Assembly: GCA_023231105.1 (NCBI GenBank)
Contig: JALNWB010000137.1
Coordinates: 1 to 11,077, forward strand
Source: Ignavibacteriaceae bacterium
Lineage (GTDB): Bacteria > Bacteroidota > Ignavibacteria > Ignavibacteriales > Ignavibacteriaceae
Length of the DNA stretch: 11,077 bases
Direction of reading: 5' to 3'
Under the pieces are notes generated by a model, which saw only the letters and a program-made list of their open reading frames with translations, ran no database searches and had not been told where the DNA came from. The translations under genes and the position numbers were made by a program. How positions within the stretch are numbered: the stretch's first letter is position 1; every line of letters starts with the position of its first letter. Below, one piece after another: positions 1 to 6,919 of this stretch.

Positions 1-1295
1 ATTGATTCGGTCATCGTCTCGAGTTTTGAGATTTCCTTATTCATGCTAACAAGTTCGTTATTAACATCACTCAAATGTTTATTAACACCGGAAGATTTTT
101 TTTCAAAAGTACCGATGAGCGCCTTATCATTCGTTCCAACGGCACAAGATGAAGCGGTTGAATATTGACTCTTTATGCTGCTCAGTTTTGCAGCAAGTGA
201 AACTACTTTTTCGTCAAACGCATTTGAGATATCGGACATTTTACCGAATCCATCGGTTGCAGGAAGGATTACCGGTTTTTCAAGTTTTTGAACTTTAGCA
301 TTTACAAGATCAATTTTTCCTTTTGAAAGTCCTATTGTGGTTCTTAATGTTGTTGCCGCAGGACCAACAACAGGAATTTTTGTAAAGACGAGAAGCGCAT
401 CATATGTTCGGGTTATTTTGGCGTTAAGTGCATTTAGTTTGCTTGAGACAACTGTAGTTTTATCAAGAATTTTTTTCACTTTCTCAATATTAGCGTTCAG
501 TTTAGCCAACCTGGATTCAAACTTGTAAACCTCTTGATATGTTTGATCAAGACTTGTTACAACTTTTGTAGCCTCGGGACCGGTGAGTTTATCAGCTTTT
601 ATATTAGTTAATTCCGGAAGAAGATCACGGCTTTTAACAACTCCTTCTAATGAAGCATTATCGGTAGTATCATTGTCTTCCGACTCGGTATCCGGAATGA
701 AGCGCCTCTTCGTATTAGGATCAATTAACGCCCACTCTGTCCATGCGCCGGCTTGCTCATTCGTAAGTTGAATATTGGTTTTGTTTGCGGATGATTTTCC
801 GGCTAAACAAACCACTCTACCGTCAAGTGTATGAATTTTCCAAACGCCATTGCCTTTGTGGGTGAAGACAAAAATTTCAAGAGTTTCTTCCTCGTCGGTA
901 TCTGTTATTAAAAGATTGATAGAATTTTTTTTACTTGCAGGCTCAATCTGAACACAGAAATCATCTCCACCATGTTTGGGAAGGATCTTATACTCGTTCT
1001 CGTCAACTTGCTCGAATTTATAAAGTCTGTCGGGTCCGTTATCGATTGTGTAAACGGTAACATTTTGTTTTTCCCCTTCTTTAATAGTCTTTGGATATCC
1101 GGGAACGTCCCAACATCCGTTTGTAGTTTTTCCTACTTCTTGTGCAGATTGAATCCAGAACCACTGGTCTTCGGGTATTTCTTGCGCGACTATTGAGGGG
1201 GTAAAAAAGAGAATAGCAAAGAAAGAAAAAAAAGTCAGTTTTTGTATCTTTTGTAGAAAAAGATTGGGAACATAGGGTTTATGATAGTTTTTCAT
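1..1295 (-). CDS. Secreted ricin-type beta-trefoil lectin protein with long helical C-terminal region (partial, 3' end outside window)
   Basis: The minus strand is open without a stop from an ATG at 1295 to the window edge: 431 visible codons, C-terminus missing. An AGGAG lies 5 nt before the ATG. Residues about 20-37 are a hydrophobic signal peptide with a plausible cleavage after IVA-37, so the product is probably exported. Residues about 44-192 look like a ricin-type beta-trefoil. Three subrepeats are recognisable: CWDVPG at 61-66, FCVQI at 113-117, and VVCLAG at 161-166 ending in the degenerate QxW-like TEWAL at 186-190. This fold usually binds carbohydrate, but the QxW motifs are weak here, so binding is inferred. 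Residues 203-215 form an acidic Asp/Glu/Thr/Asn-rich linker. Residues about 220-431 are rich in Lys/Leu/Ser/Asn and look helical or coiled coil, broken by a hydrophobic Gly/Pro stretch at about 300-323 (IPVVGPAATTL). I do not recognise this helical part. An adhesin or pore-former is possible but unproven. Confidence 0.8.
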   Translation of the reverse strand, partial: MKNYHKPYVPNLFLQKIQKLTFFSFFAILFFTPSIVAQEIPEDQWFWIQSAQEVGKTTNGCWDVPGYPKTIKEGEKQNVTVYTIDNGPDRLYKFEQVDENEYKILPKHGGDDFCVQIEPASKKNSINLLITDTDEEETLEIFVFTHKGNGVWKIHTLDGRVVCLAGKSSANKTNIQLTNEQAGAWTEWALIDPNTKRRFIPDTESEDNDTTDNASLEGVVKSRDLLPELTNIKADKLTGPEATKVVTSLDQTYQEVYKFESRLAKLNANIEKVKKILDKTTVVSSKLNALNAKITRTYDALLVFTKIPVVGPAATTLRTTIGLSKGKIDLVNAKVQKLEKPVILPATDGFGKMSDISNAFDEKVVSLAAKLSSIKSQYSTASSCAVGTNDKALIGTFEKKSSGVNKHLSDVNNELVSMNKEISKLETMTES

Positions 1296-1300
1296 AATTT

Positions 1301-1305
1301 CTCCT
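1301..1305 (-). promoter_or_regulatory. Ribosome binding site of the lectin gene
   Basis: On the minus strand AGGAG precedes the ATG at 1295 by five bases (AGGAGAAATTATG). This fixes the start of the otherwise edge-truncated gene and places the signal peptide at the true N-terminus. Confidence 0.75.
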
Positions 1306-1533
1306 GATTTGTTTAGATGATTTATTTGATATAAAGCCGGGAGAATGAGGGTGATTAAATGAATTTTTAACCCGCGAGCCGAAAATTACAACAACACGAA
1401 TATCAATGCGGCAGTAAAAGGAGTTGCATTCTATTTCATTCTCCTAATAATAAAATTTACAATTTTAAATTAATCAATCGGCGTAATATAGCCCAATGGG
1501 AATGAAATTTTTTATAGAAAAAATGTTTCCGGT

Positions 1534-2313
1534 TTATAACTCAACCGAACCGGTTAAATAAAGAACTGCATTTCCCGCAATTTCCACGCGGTCGCCAAGC
1601 AGCTTGCAGAATAATTCCCCGCCGCGTTTAGAAATTTGACGTGCGAGTAATTCATTTTTTCCAAGTTGTTCTGCCCAAAACGGAATAAGCGTACTGTGTG
1701 AAGAACCTGTTACCGGGTCTTCGTTAATTCCTTCTTTGGGCGCAAAGAAACGGGAAACAAAATCGACTTCATTTCCTTTGGCAGTCGCAATGTAACCGAA
1801 GCAATCAATTTTTTTTAGCAGAGAAAAATCAGGTTGCAGTGAATGAATCTCTTCCTCCGAATCATAAACCATCAAAAGATCACGTGATTGCAAAACTTCT
1901 TTCGGGGCTCTACCCATTGCCTCAACTAATCCTTCGGGAATTTCTGTTGCAACCGGTTTACGGGAAGGGAAATTCATAACTAACAAATCATTTCTCTTCG
2001 TCACTTCAAGTTTTCCGCTTTTTGTTTGGAAAGTGATTTTATCTGCTTCGCTCTTTAAGATATGGAAAATCACGTATGCGGAAGCAAGGGTTGCATGTCC
2101 GCAGAGATCAACTTCAGCTTCGGGAGTGAACCAGCGGAGCTCATAATAATTTTCTTTCTTTAAAAAAAAAGCTGTTTCGGCAAGATTGTTTTCGGCCGCG
2201 ATCGATTGCATAACGCTTTCTTCAAGCCAATATTCAAGCGGACAAACAGCAGCAGGATTCCCGCCAAATAATTTTGATGTGAAAGCATCAACTTGATAAA
2301 TAGGTAATTTCAT
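1534..2313 (-). CDS. PhzF-family isomerase/epimerase-like protein
   Basis: This 259-residue protein has the usual length of the PhzF (phenazine biosynthesis-like) family, which shares the two-domain diaminopimelate-epimerase fold. Family landmarks are present: the N-terminal YQVDAFT and FGGNPAAV (6-23), NLAETAFF with the likely general acid/base Glu46, DLCGHAT with His73 (69-75), and EDPVTGSS (198-205) at the second half of the active site. PhzF itself isomerises a dihydro-hydroxyanthranilate intermediate, but most homologues outside phenazine clusters have unknown substrates. No other phenazine gene is visible here, so a phenazine role is not supported. The protein has no signal peptide and is probably cytosolic. 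The ATG at 2313 has only a weak purine-rich AAAGAG upstream. The gene is divergent from the acetyltransferase at 2583 and lies 238 nt upstream of the lectin gene on the same strand, far enough for separate transcription. Confidence 0.9.
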   Translation of the reverse strand: MKLPIYQVDAFTSKLFGGNPAAVCPLEYWLEESVMQSIAAENNLAETAFFLKKENYYELRWFTPEAEVDLCGHATLASAYVIFHILKSEADKITFQTKSGKLEVTKRNDLLVMNFPSRKPVATEIPEGLVEAMGRAPKEVLQSRDLLMVYDSEEEIHSLQPDFSLLKKIDCFGYIATAKGNEVDFVSRFFAPKEGINEDPVTGSSHSTLIPFWAEQLGKNELLARQISKRGGELFCKLLGDRVEIAGNAVLYLTGSVEL

Positions 2314-2389
2314 TTTTAAATACTCTTTGTGATTGACTAAATTAAACTACTAAAAATTTATGAATTCACTTTTAAATAGTTAGTAAAAA

Positions 2390-2403
2390 TCCGCAGCGGC
2401 GGA
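2390..2403. repeat. Short GC-rich palindrome in an AT-rich spacer
   Basis: TCCGC and GCGGA form a 5-bp stem around a 4-base loop. The element stands out in the surrounding AT-rich spacer between the divergent phzF-like and acetyltransferase genes. Similar TCCGC/GGCGG blocks occur in the spacers at 3176-3200 and 5754-5767. Its function is unknown. Confidence 0.5.
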
Positions 2404-2446
2404 CTATACAGAATGGCAAGAATATTTGTTTGAATAAAACTTTGCA

Positions 2447-2535
2447 GAATGAATGAATGAAATGAATGGATGAATGGCTTGATTTTAGAAATGATTGATG
2501 TTTAAATGCTTTTCATTCAACCATGCAAACATTCA
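2447..2535. repeat. Imperfect palindromic repeat with GAAT/GATG arms, copy 1
   Basis: The left arm (2447-2477) is a degenerate run of GAATGAATG and GGATGAATGG units. The right arm (2512-2535), read on the minus strand, is TGAATG, one variable base, TTGCATGG, one variable base, then TGAATGA. The arms are imperfectly complementary. The right arm matches 21 of 23 bases of 8789-8811, so this is a dispersed repeat and not a local accident. It fills most of the 269-nt spacer between two divergent genes, so their promoters must lie around or within it. I could not place a promoter with confidence. Confidence 0.65.
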
Positions 2536-2582
2536 ATAATTGATCTTAACTTATTTAATTCCGGTTTACTAGATTATGAACT

Positions 2583-3035
2583 ATGAAAATTGAAATTAAA
2601 CACATTGCATTTGGCGGAGCAGAACATAAAAAGGAAATAGACCTCCGCTACAAAGTTCTGCGCCAACCGCTCGGTTTAAATTACACGCAAGAACAACTCG
2701 ATGCCGAAAAAGACGAATTTCATTTTGCCGCTTTTGATGGAGAGAAACTTGCTGGTTGTCTGCTGATGAAGGCAATTGATAAAGAAGAAATAAAAATGCG
2801 GCAGGTTGCCGTTGATGAAGATTATCAAGGGAAAGGTGTTGGTAAAGGGCTTGTTCTTTATTCGGAAAAGTATGCTACGGAAAATGGTTTTTCAGTTATC
2901 ACGCTTCATGCAAGAAAAACAGCTGTTCCGTTTTATGAAAAATTAGGATACAAAATTGTTGGAGATGAATTTACAGAAGTTACTATTCCTCATTTCAAAA
3001 TGAATAAAGAAAAACCTTTATTTTCTGATGAATAG
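2583..3035 (+). CDS. GNAT-family N-acetyltransferase
   Basis: This 150-residue single-domain protein is of GNAT type, so it probably transfers an acetyl group from acetyl-CoA to an amine. Motif A is clear: MRQVAVDEDYQGKGVGKGLV starting at residue 72, with the pyrophosphate-binding Q82-GKGVG loop (82-87). Motif B follows as the LHARKTAVPFYEKLGYK region (108-124), with the common Tyr118. The N-terminal RYKVLRQPLG (22-31) and the C-terminal IPHFKM (135-140) resemble the ElaA/YjcF-like group of small acyltransferases, whose substrates are mostly unknown. No signal peptide or membrane segment is present, so the protein is cytosolic. The ATG at 2583 gives the full domain, but no convincing Shine-Dalgarno precedes it. 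The gene stands alone: divergent from the PhzF-like gene and separated from the next plus-strand gene by a repeat-filled 277-nt gap. Confidence 0.9.
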   Translation: MKIEIKHIAFGGAEHKKEIDLRYKVLRQPLGLNYTQEQLDAEKDEFHFAAFDGEKLAGCLLMKAIDKEEIKMRQVAVDEDYQGKGVGKGLVLYSEKYATENGFSVITLHARKTAVPFYEKLGYKIVGDEFTEVTIPHFKMNKEKPLFSDE

Positions 3036-3061
3036 TATCCTCGGTTAAATTCTTGTTTTTT

Positions 3062-3213
3062 TTGACGCGATTTACGAACAAGCCTGCCCGGTTTAGACGG
3101 GGATTAACGAAATGCGATTTTTGATTTTTTTTAACTTCTAAAATCAAAAATCGTTAATCCTTGTTCTGAGATCAATCCGCCTGAGGCGGAGGTTGGCGGA
3201 TTCGTCGCGTTAA
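3062..3213. repeat. Mosaic palindromic intergenic element, copy A
   Basis: Nested inverted repeats fill the spacer. The inner stem pairs GGATTAACGA (3101-3110) with TCGTTAATCC (3151-3160), and TTTTTGATTTT (3118-3128) with 3140-3150, with a 7-nt bulge on the left side. GAACAA (3076-3081) pairs with TTGTTC (3161-3166). An outer arm at 3062-3070 pairs with 3205-3213 with one mismatch. A separate GC-rich hairpin, TCCGCCT-G-AGGCGGA, sits at 3176-3190. Modules recur at 5741-5838: CTGAGATCAA, ACTTCTAAAATC and GTTAATCC-N-TGTTC. No U-tract directly follows the stem, so a standard intrinsic terminator is not supported, although the element could still stop or process transcripts after the acetyltransferase gene. 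Confidence 0.7.
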
Positions 3214-3300
3214 GATGCATAAACATTATGGTAAGCGGTATGAATAATATTTTGCCGTTATTTATATTTGGTTAGCGCTTTTAAACTAAATATTTTTTAC

Positions 3301-3305
3301 AAAGG
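3301..3305 (+). promoter_or_regulatory. Ribosome binding site deciding the receptor start
   Basis: AAAGG lies 7 nt before the ATG at 3313. It favours this ATG over an in-frame TTG at 3268, because the signal peptide begins right after it. Confidence 0.6.
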
Positions 3306-3312
3306 TTCGGGT

Positions 3313-5721
3313 ATGGTTAAAAAAACAGCATTTATTTTCTCTCTTATATTTTTATCATGTATCATTTATCCGCAAAGTAAAAACAATTATAAACTTTCAG
3401 GCGGAGTAGTCGATTCAATATTGGGAACCGGATTGACGGGGGCAAATGTAACCGTAATTTCCCGCGCGGATGGAAAGACCATAACGCAAGCAACTTGCGA
3501 TGACAAAGGATTTTTTACGGTCAACGACATTTCGGAGAAAAATGTCCGGGCAAAATTTTCGATGCTCGGATATCAAACCAAAGTTATTGATTCCATTCCG
3601 TTAGAAAAAACTTACCGGTTGGGAGTGATAAAACTCCGCTCGACCTTTATTCTCATGCCCGAAGCGGTGATCAGCACCGTTAAACCGATGATCGAATTCC
3701 AGGTTGATAAACAAGTAATAAATATGGATCAAGTTCCCGGGAGTTCCGGTTCTCTAACCGACGCATTAAAAAATACCGGTTCGGTAGATGTTGATCCGCA
3801 AACAAATGCAATTACCGTTCGCGGACAAGCGGTTAAAATTCAAATGGACGGTCATCCGTTTGAAATGCCTGCCAACATGCTTGCACAGCTTCCGGCTTCA
3901 ATGGTTGATCAGGTTGAAGTTATTTTGTCTCCTTCGGCAAAAGAAAGCGCCGAAGAAGGAGCGTACATTCTCAACATCATTTCTAAAAAAGGAAATCCCG
4001 ATAGTTACAGCGGCTCCATCAACTTAAACACATCCACAAATAATAGAACGTATGGGGGATTAAGTCTAAACTATAAAACAGGTAAGTTAAATTTTTTCGG
4101 TTCGTTTTTCGGCGGGTATGCCGATATGCTTAACAACTCAGCTTCGGAAAAATATAATTATAACAGCAATAATCTTTATGCTTTAAGAACGAATACCAGG
4201 GGAAGCTTTGACGGCTTCATGGGCTATTACAAATTTGGATTCGATTATACCATGGACGACAACAACTCGTTCACGTTTTACAGTACGCTCAGTCAATACA
4301 AATTTACTAACGGCGGCACAAGCAGAAGCTCTGCCGAGAATAATCTCTTTGTTCCGCAATACAGTTATGAAAACAATAACAATTCATTATATCGTTCAAA
4401 CGCTTATTCGTTGTATGGTTTTTATAAAAAGAAATTCGATGCAAAGGGGCACGAGCTGACTTTTGATGCATACGTTACGAACATTGCGAATCCTTCAAAT
4501 TCAGAGGTAAACACTGCGTATAGTTACAACTTGAATTATCCTCAACTTCACAAAAGCGTTACCGATGAGAAAGCAAAAACATTCATAAGTAAAGTTGAAT
4601 ATGTTATTCCTTCCACTCTTGGAAAATTTGAAACCGGTTACCATTTAACGATGAGAACAAGAGAGAACGATTATAACAGTTCCGATTTTTTGTACTCGAT
4701 AAATAATTGGAATGACAGTTTGGGCTTAAGCAATCTTTTCAGCTATAAAGAAAACATTCACGCGCTGTATGTAACGTATTCAAACAACTTTGGAAATATC
4801 GGACTTAAAACCGGACTTAGAGCAGAGAATCTTAACACCAACGGTGAACAAAAAACGACAGGAGAAAAATTTTCTGGAAATTATTTGAACTTTTTCCCGA
4901 ACATCAATCTCTCTTACAAATTCAGCGATCTGCTGCAACTAACGTTTAACGCGTTCCGGCGCGTTCGGTATCCGCAAATGTATTATGTTAATCCTTTTAA
5001 AACATACAACGGACCAAATAACTATACCGCAGGTAATCCAACAATAAAACCTTCGTTCATTAATTCCTACGCTATCGCTTTGTCGCAATACGTTAATGTC
5101 TATTACGTTTACACAACCGGATTGTTCGATTACGTAATTGCGAATGTGAACGACAGTATTACTTTCAATAGTCCCGTAAATCTTTCTTCCAACAAAACGT
5201 ATGGCGTTGAACTTACTTTGCCTTATTACAACAGTCCGATGATGCCATTTCATCTTCCGGATTTTATCAATATGATTAATGTGCAGATAGGTTATACTTA
5301 TCAAAAGAAAATCGGAAGTTATCTTGGCGAAGACCTTTCCGATTGGGGTTACAGAAAATGGATGAATGTTAATTTAGGTTTGAAATTGTGGTGGGAAGTT
5401 GACGCCACTTTTTATTTTAGCTTTACACCAAAAACGGAAAGCAAAAAATATGTAAACAACCGGCAAACTGATCTTTCAATTTATTTAAGTAAGTCGGTTT
5501 GGGATAAAAAATTAAAAATTAATCTCTCGGTTTCCGATTTACTCAACACAAATAATTACGATCGAAAAACATTTGGCACCGATTTTTTCTATCACACCAT
5601 TTACACTCCGTACCGAAGCCGGAGTATATCAATTGGGCTTACGTATATGATTAATGATTTTAAAGATAGAAGAGAAAGAAGCATTGATGACGGAAGAGAC
5701 GCGAGTAACCAGGGATTTTAG
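3313..5721 (+). CDS. TonB-dependent receptor-like outer-membrane beta-barrel protein
   Basis: The frame can be extended to a TTG at 3268, but the ATG at 3313 has an AAAGG site and puts MVKK plus a hydrophobic stretch (about 5-19) at the N-terminus as a signal peptide. That gives 802 residues. After cleavage near residue 21 comes a carboxypeptidase-regulatory-like beta domain (about 26-110, with GLTGANVTV and GFFTV), typical of Bacteroidota-type receptors. A plug-like domain follows (about 125-227), with LTDALKNTGSVDVD, ITVRGQAVKIQMDG and VDQVEVILSPSA. The rest is a barrel rich in Tyr, Asn and Ser with alternating strands, like the outer-membrane beta-barrel family often annotated with TonB-dependent receptors. 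It ends in a last strand (SISIGLTYM), a charged tail of about 20 residues and a terminal Phe. I saw no clear TonB box. The substrate is unknown, and no SusD-like partner or TonB gene lies nearby. The gene appears monocistronic and converges on the bisphosphatase gene. Confidence 0.85.
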   Translation: MVKKTAFIFSLIFLSCIIYPQSKNNYKLSGGVVDSILGTGLTGANVTVISRADGKTITQATCDDKGFFTVNDISEKNVRAKFSMLGYQTKVIDSIPLEKTYRLGVIKLRSTFILMPEAVISTVKPMIEFQVDKQVINMDQVPGSSGSLTDALKNTGSVDVDPQTNAITVRGQAVKIQMDGHPFEMPANMLAQLPASMVDQVEVILSPSAKESAEEGAYILNIISKKGNPDSYSGSINLNTSTNNRTYGGLSLNYKTGKLNFFGSFFGGYADMLNNSASEKYNYNSNNLYALRTNTRGSFDGFMGYYKFGFDYTMDDNNSFTFYSTLSQYKFTNGGTSRSSAENNLFVPQYSYENNNNSLYRSNAYSLYGFYKKKFDAKGHELTFDAYVTNIANPSNSEVNTAYSYNLNYPQLHKSVTDEKAKTFISKVEYVIPSTLGKFETGYHLTMRTRENDYNSSDFLYSINNWNDSLGLSNLFSYKENIHALYVTYSNNFGNIGLKTGLRAENLNTNGEQKTTGEKFSGNYLNFFPNINLSYKFSDLLQLTFNAFRRVRYPQMYYVNPFKTYNGPNNYTAGNPTIKPSFINSYAIALSQYVNVYYVYTTGLFDYVIANVNDSITFNSPVNLSSNKTYGVELTLPYYNSPMMPFHLPDFINMINVQIGYTYQKKIGSYLGEDLSDWGYRKWMNVNLGLKLWWEVDATFYFSFTPKTESKKYVNNRQTDLSIYLSKSVWDKKLKINLSVSDLLNTNNYDRKTFGTDFFYHTIYTPYRSRSISIGLTYMINDFKDRRERSIDDGRDASNQGF

Positions 5722-5740
5722 GTTAAGTAGAAGAAAACAT

Positions 5741-5838
5741 TTTTTGATCTCAGTCCGCGGCGGCGGGAAAGATTAACGATTTTTGATTTGCGATTTTGTT
5801 TTAAATCTTCGTACTTCTAAAATCGTTAATCCCTGTTC
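5741..5838. repeat. Mosaic palindromic intergenic element, copy B
   Basis: This lies between the convergent receptor and fructose-bisphosphatase genes. A perfect 13-bp stem pairs 5771-5783 (GATTAACGATTTT) with 5819-5831. Upstream are TTGATCTCAG and a GC-rich block (TCCGCGGCGGCGGG, 5754-5767). Compared with copy A, the TTGATCTCAG module is in the opposite orientation. The right arm read on the minus strand (TACGAACAGGGATTAACGA) equals the left arm of copy A with a 19-base block (3081-3099) removed. A T6 run (5844-5849) follows the stem by about 12 nt, too far for a textbook terminator, though the site suits one for convergent genes. Confidence 0.7.
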
Positions 5839-5878
5839 GTAAATTTTTTAAAGGAATTTAAGTGAGAATACTATTCCT

Positions 5879-6901
5879 TCATCCATTCACTTCCTTCCTC
5901 ATAAACTCCTCAACAATAGTAACATCTTCCGCGCTGCCGATAAAAATAGGAGTGCGTTGATGCAAAGAAGTTGGAACAATTTCCATGATTCTTTTTTTAC
6001 CGTCAATTGCGCGTCCGCCTGCGGCTTCGATAATCATCGCCATTGGATTGCATTCGTACATTAAGCGTAATTTTCCGTATGGACTTCTGGAATCGGCAGG
6101 ATACATAAAAATTCCGCCGTACAACATATTACGATGAATATCCGCCACCATTGAACCGATATAACGCGTAGAATATGGACGAGCGGTCGCTGCGTCTTCT
6201 TCCTGCAAATATTTAATATATTTTTTTAATCCCGGATGCCAGTATAAATAATTCCCTTCGTTAATGCTGTAAATCTTTCCTTTTTTCGGAGTCGTAATGT
6301 TCTCGTGCGAAAGTAAAAACTCACCGATGGAAGGATCAAGCGTAAAGCCGTGCACACCGTGATCGGCGCCGGTTGTATAAACAAGTATCGTGCTTGAGCC
6401 GTAAACTACATATCCCGCGGCAACTTGATTGATGCCCGGCTGTAAACAATCTTCCATTGTTCCCGGAGTTCCGTCCGGCGATAATCTTTTATAAATTGAA
6501 AAGATCGTTCCGATGCTGATGTTCGCATCAATATTGGAAGAGCCGTCTAGTGGATCAAAAAGAATTATATATTTCCCGATACGATGTTGAGTTGGAATGT
6601 GAATAATATCTTCTTCCTCTTCAGAAGCCATTGCGCAAAGGTGTCCGCCGTGGTCCATCGCTTTTATCATCATGTCGTTGGCGTAGATATCAAGTTTTTT
6701 TACCTTCTCGCCGTGAACGTTTTCATCTCCGGTAAAACCAAGAATATCTACGAGTCCAGCTTTGTTTACTTCACGAGAAATTACTTTTGCGGCAAGCGCA
6801 AGGTCGGATAGTAAAGCGGAAAGTTCTCCCGTTGCTTCCGGGTGTTGGCGTTCCCCTTCAATGATATGACGCTCCAACGTCATAAAGCGAATATGTTCCA
6901 C
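5879..6901 (-). CDS. fbp: Class I fructose-1,6-bisphosphatase
   Basis: The 340-residue protein hydrolyses fructose 1,6-bisphosphate to fructose 6-phosphate, the committing step of gluconeogenesis, in the cytosol. The metal and phosphate site [10 protein letters not shown] spans 116-125, the upstream acidic cluster SEEEED lies at 93-98, and the family signature [13 protein letters not shown] (276-288) includes metal-ligand Glu283. Long stretches such as [20 protein letters not shown] and [14 protein letters not shown] closely follow the E. coli enzyme. The AMP-site region is kept: ATGELSALL at 23-31 and Lys110-Tyr111, which suggests allosteric AMP inhibition. Length is normal. The start is a GTG at 6901, chosen because AAGGAG lies 5 nt upstream; the next in-frame ATG is six codons in and lacks a site. 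The gene begins 18 nt after the ABC exporter stop, so the two are probably cotranscribed. Confidence 0.97.
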   Translation of the reverse strand: MEHIRFMTLERHIIEGERQHPEATGELSALLSDLALAAKVISREVNKAGLVDILGFTGDENVHGEKVKKLDIYANDMMIKAMDHGGHLCAMASEEEEDIIHIPTQHRIGKYIILFDPLDGSSNIDANISIGTIFSIYKRLSPDGTPGTMEDCLQPGINQVAAGYVVYGSSTILVYTTGADHGVHGFTLDPSIGEFLLSHENITTPKKGKIYSINEGNYLYWHPGLKKYIKYLQEEDAATARPYSTRYIGSMVADIHRNMLYGGIFMYPADSRSPYGKLRLMYECNPMAMIIEAAGGRAIDGKKRIMEIVPTSLHQRTPIFIGSAEDVTIVEEFMRKEVNG

Positions 6902-6906
6902 ACGGT

Positions 6907-6912
6907 CTCCTT
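6907..6912 (-). promoter_or_regulatory. Ribosome binding site supporting the GTG start of fbp
   Basis: AAGGAG is followed by five bases and GTG. Its position decides for the GTG at 6901 over the internal ATG 18 nt downstream. Confidence 0.75.
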
Positions 6913-6919
6913 CTTTTGG

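Noticed and set aside
337..1196. Three short plus-strand open frames (337-528, 583-771, 972-1196)
   Set aside because: They lie antisense to the continuous minus-strand lectin frame, lack family resemblance and are explained as its shadows.
1340..1444. Inverted GGAGAATGA / TCATTCTCC pair in the spacer upstream of the lectin gene
   Set aside because: Nine bases separated by about 90 nt in AT-rich DNA can occur by chance, and no further pairing extends it. Nothing else could be supported in this spacer.
1534..2313. Phenazine biosynthesis role for the PhzF-like gene
   Set aside because: No other phenazine gene is in the window, and most PhzF homologues work outside that pathway.
2447..2480. 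Tandem GAATGAATG units as a possible CRISPR or minisatellite
   Set aside because: The units are 4-5 bases with no spacers of regular length; this is a degenerate microsatellite-like arm of a palindrome.
3268..3312. TTG start extending the receptor by 15 residues
   Set aside because: The extension places a polar stretch before the signal peptide, whereas the ATG at 3313 has an AAAGG site at normal spacing.
4939..5304. 121-codon minus-strand open frame inside the receptor gene
   Set aside because: It is antisense to the barrel-coding region, resembles no family and has no ribosome binding site I could support.
5819..5850. Intrinsic terminator after the receptor gene
   Set aside because: The T6 run starts about 12 nt after the stem and the stem is AT-rich, so it does not meet the usual form; it is recorded only as part of the repeat.
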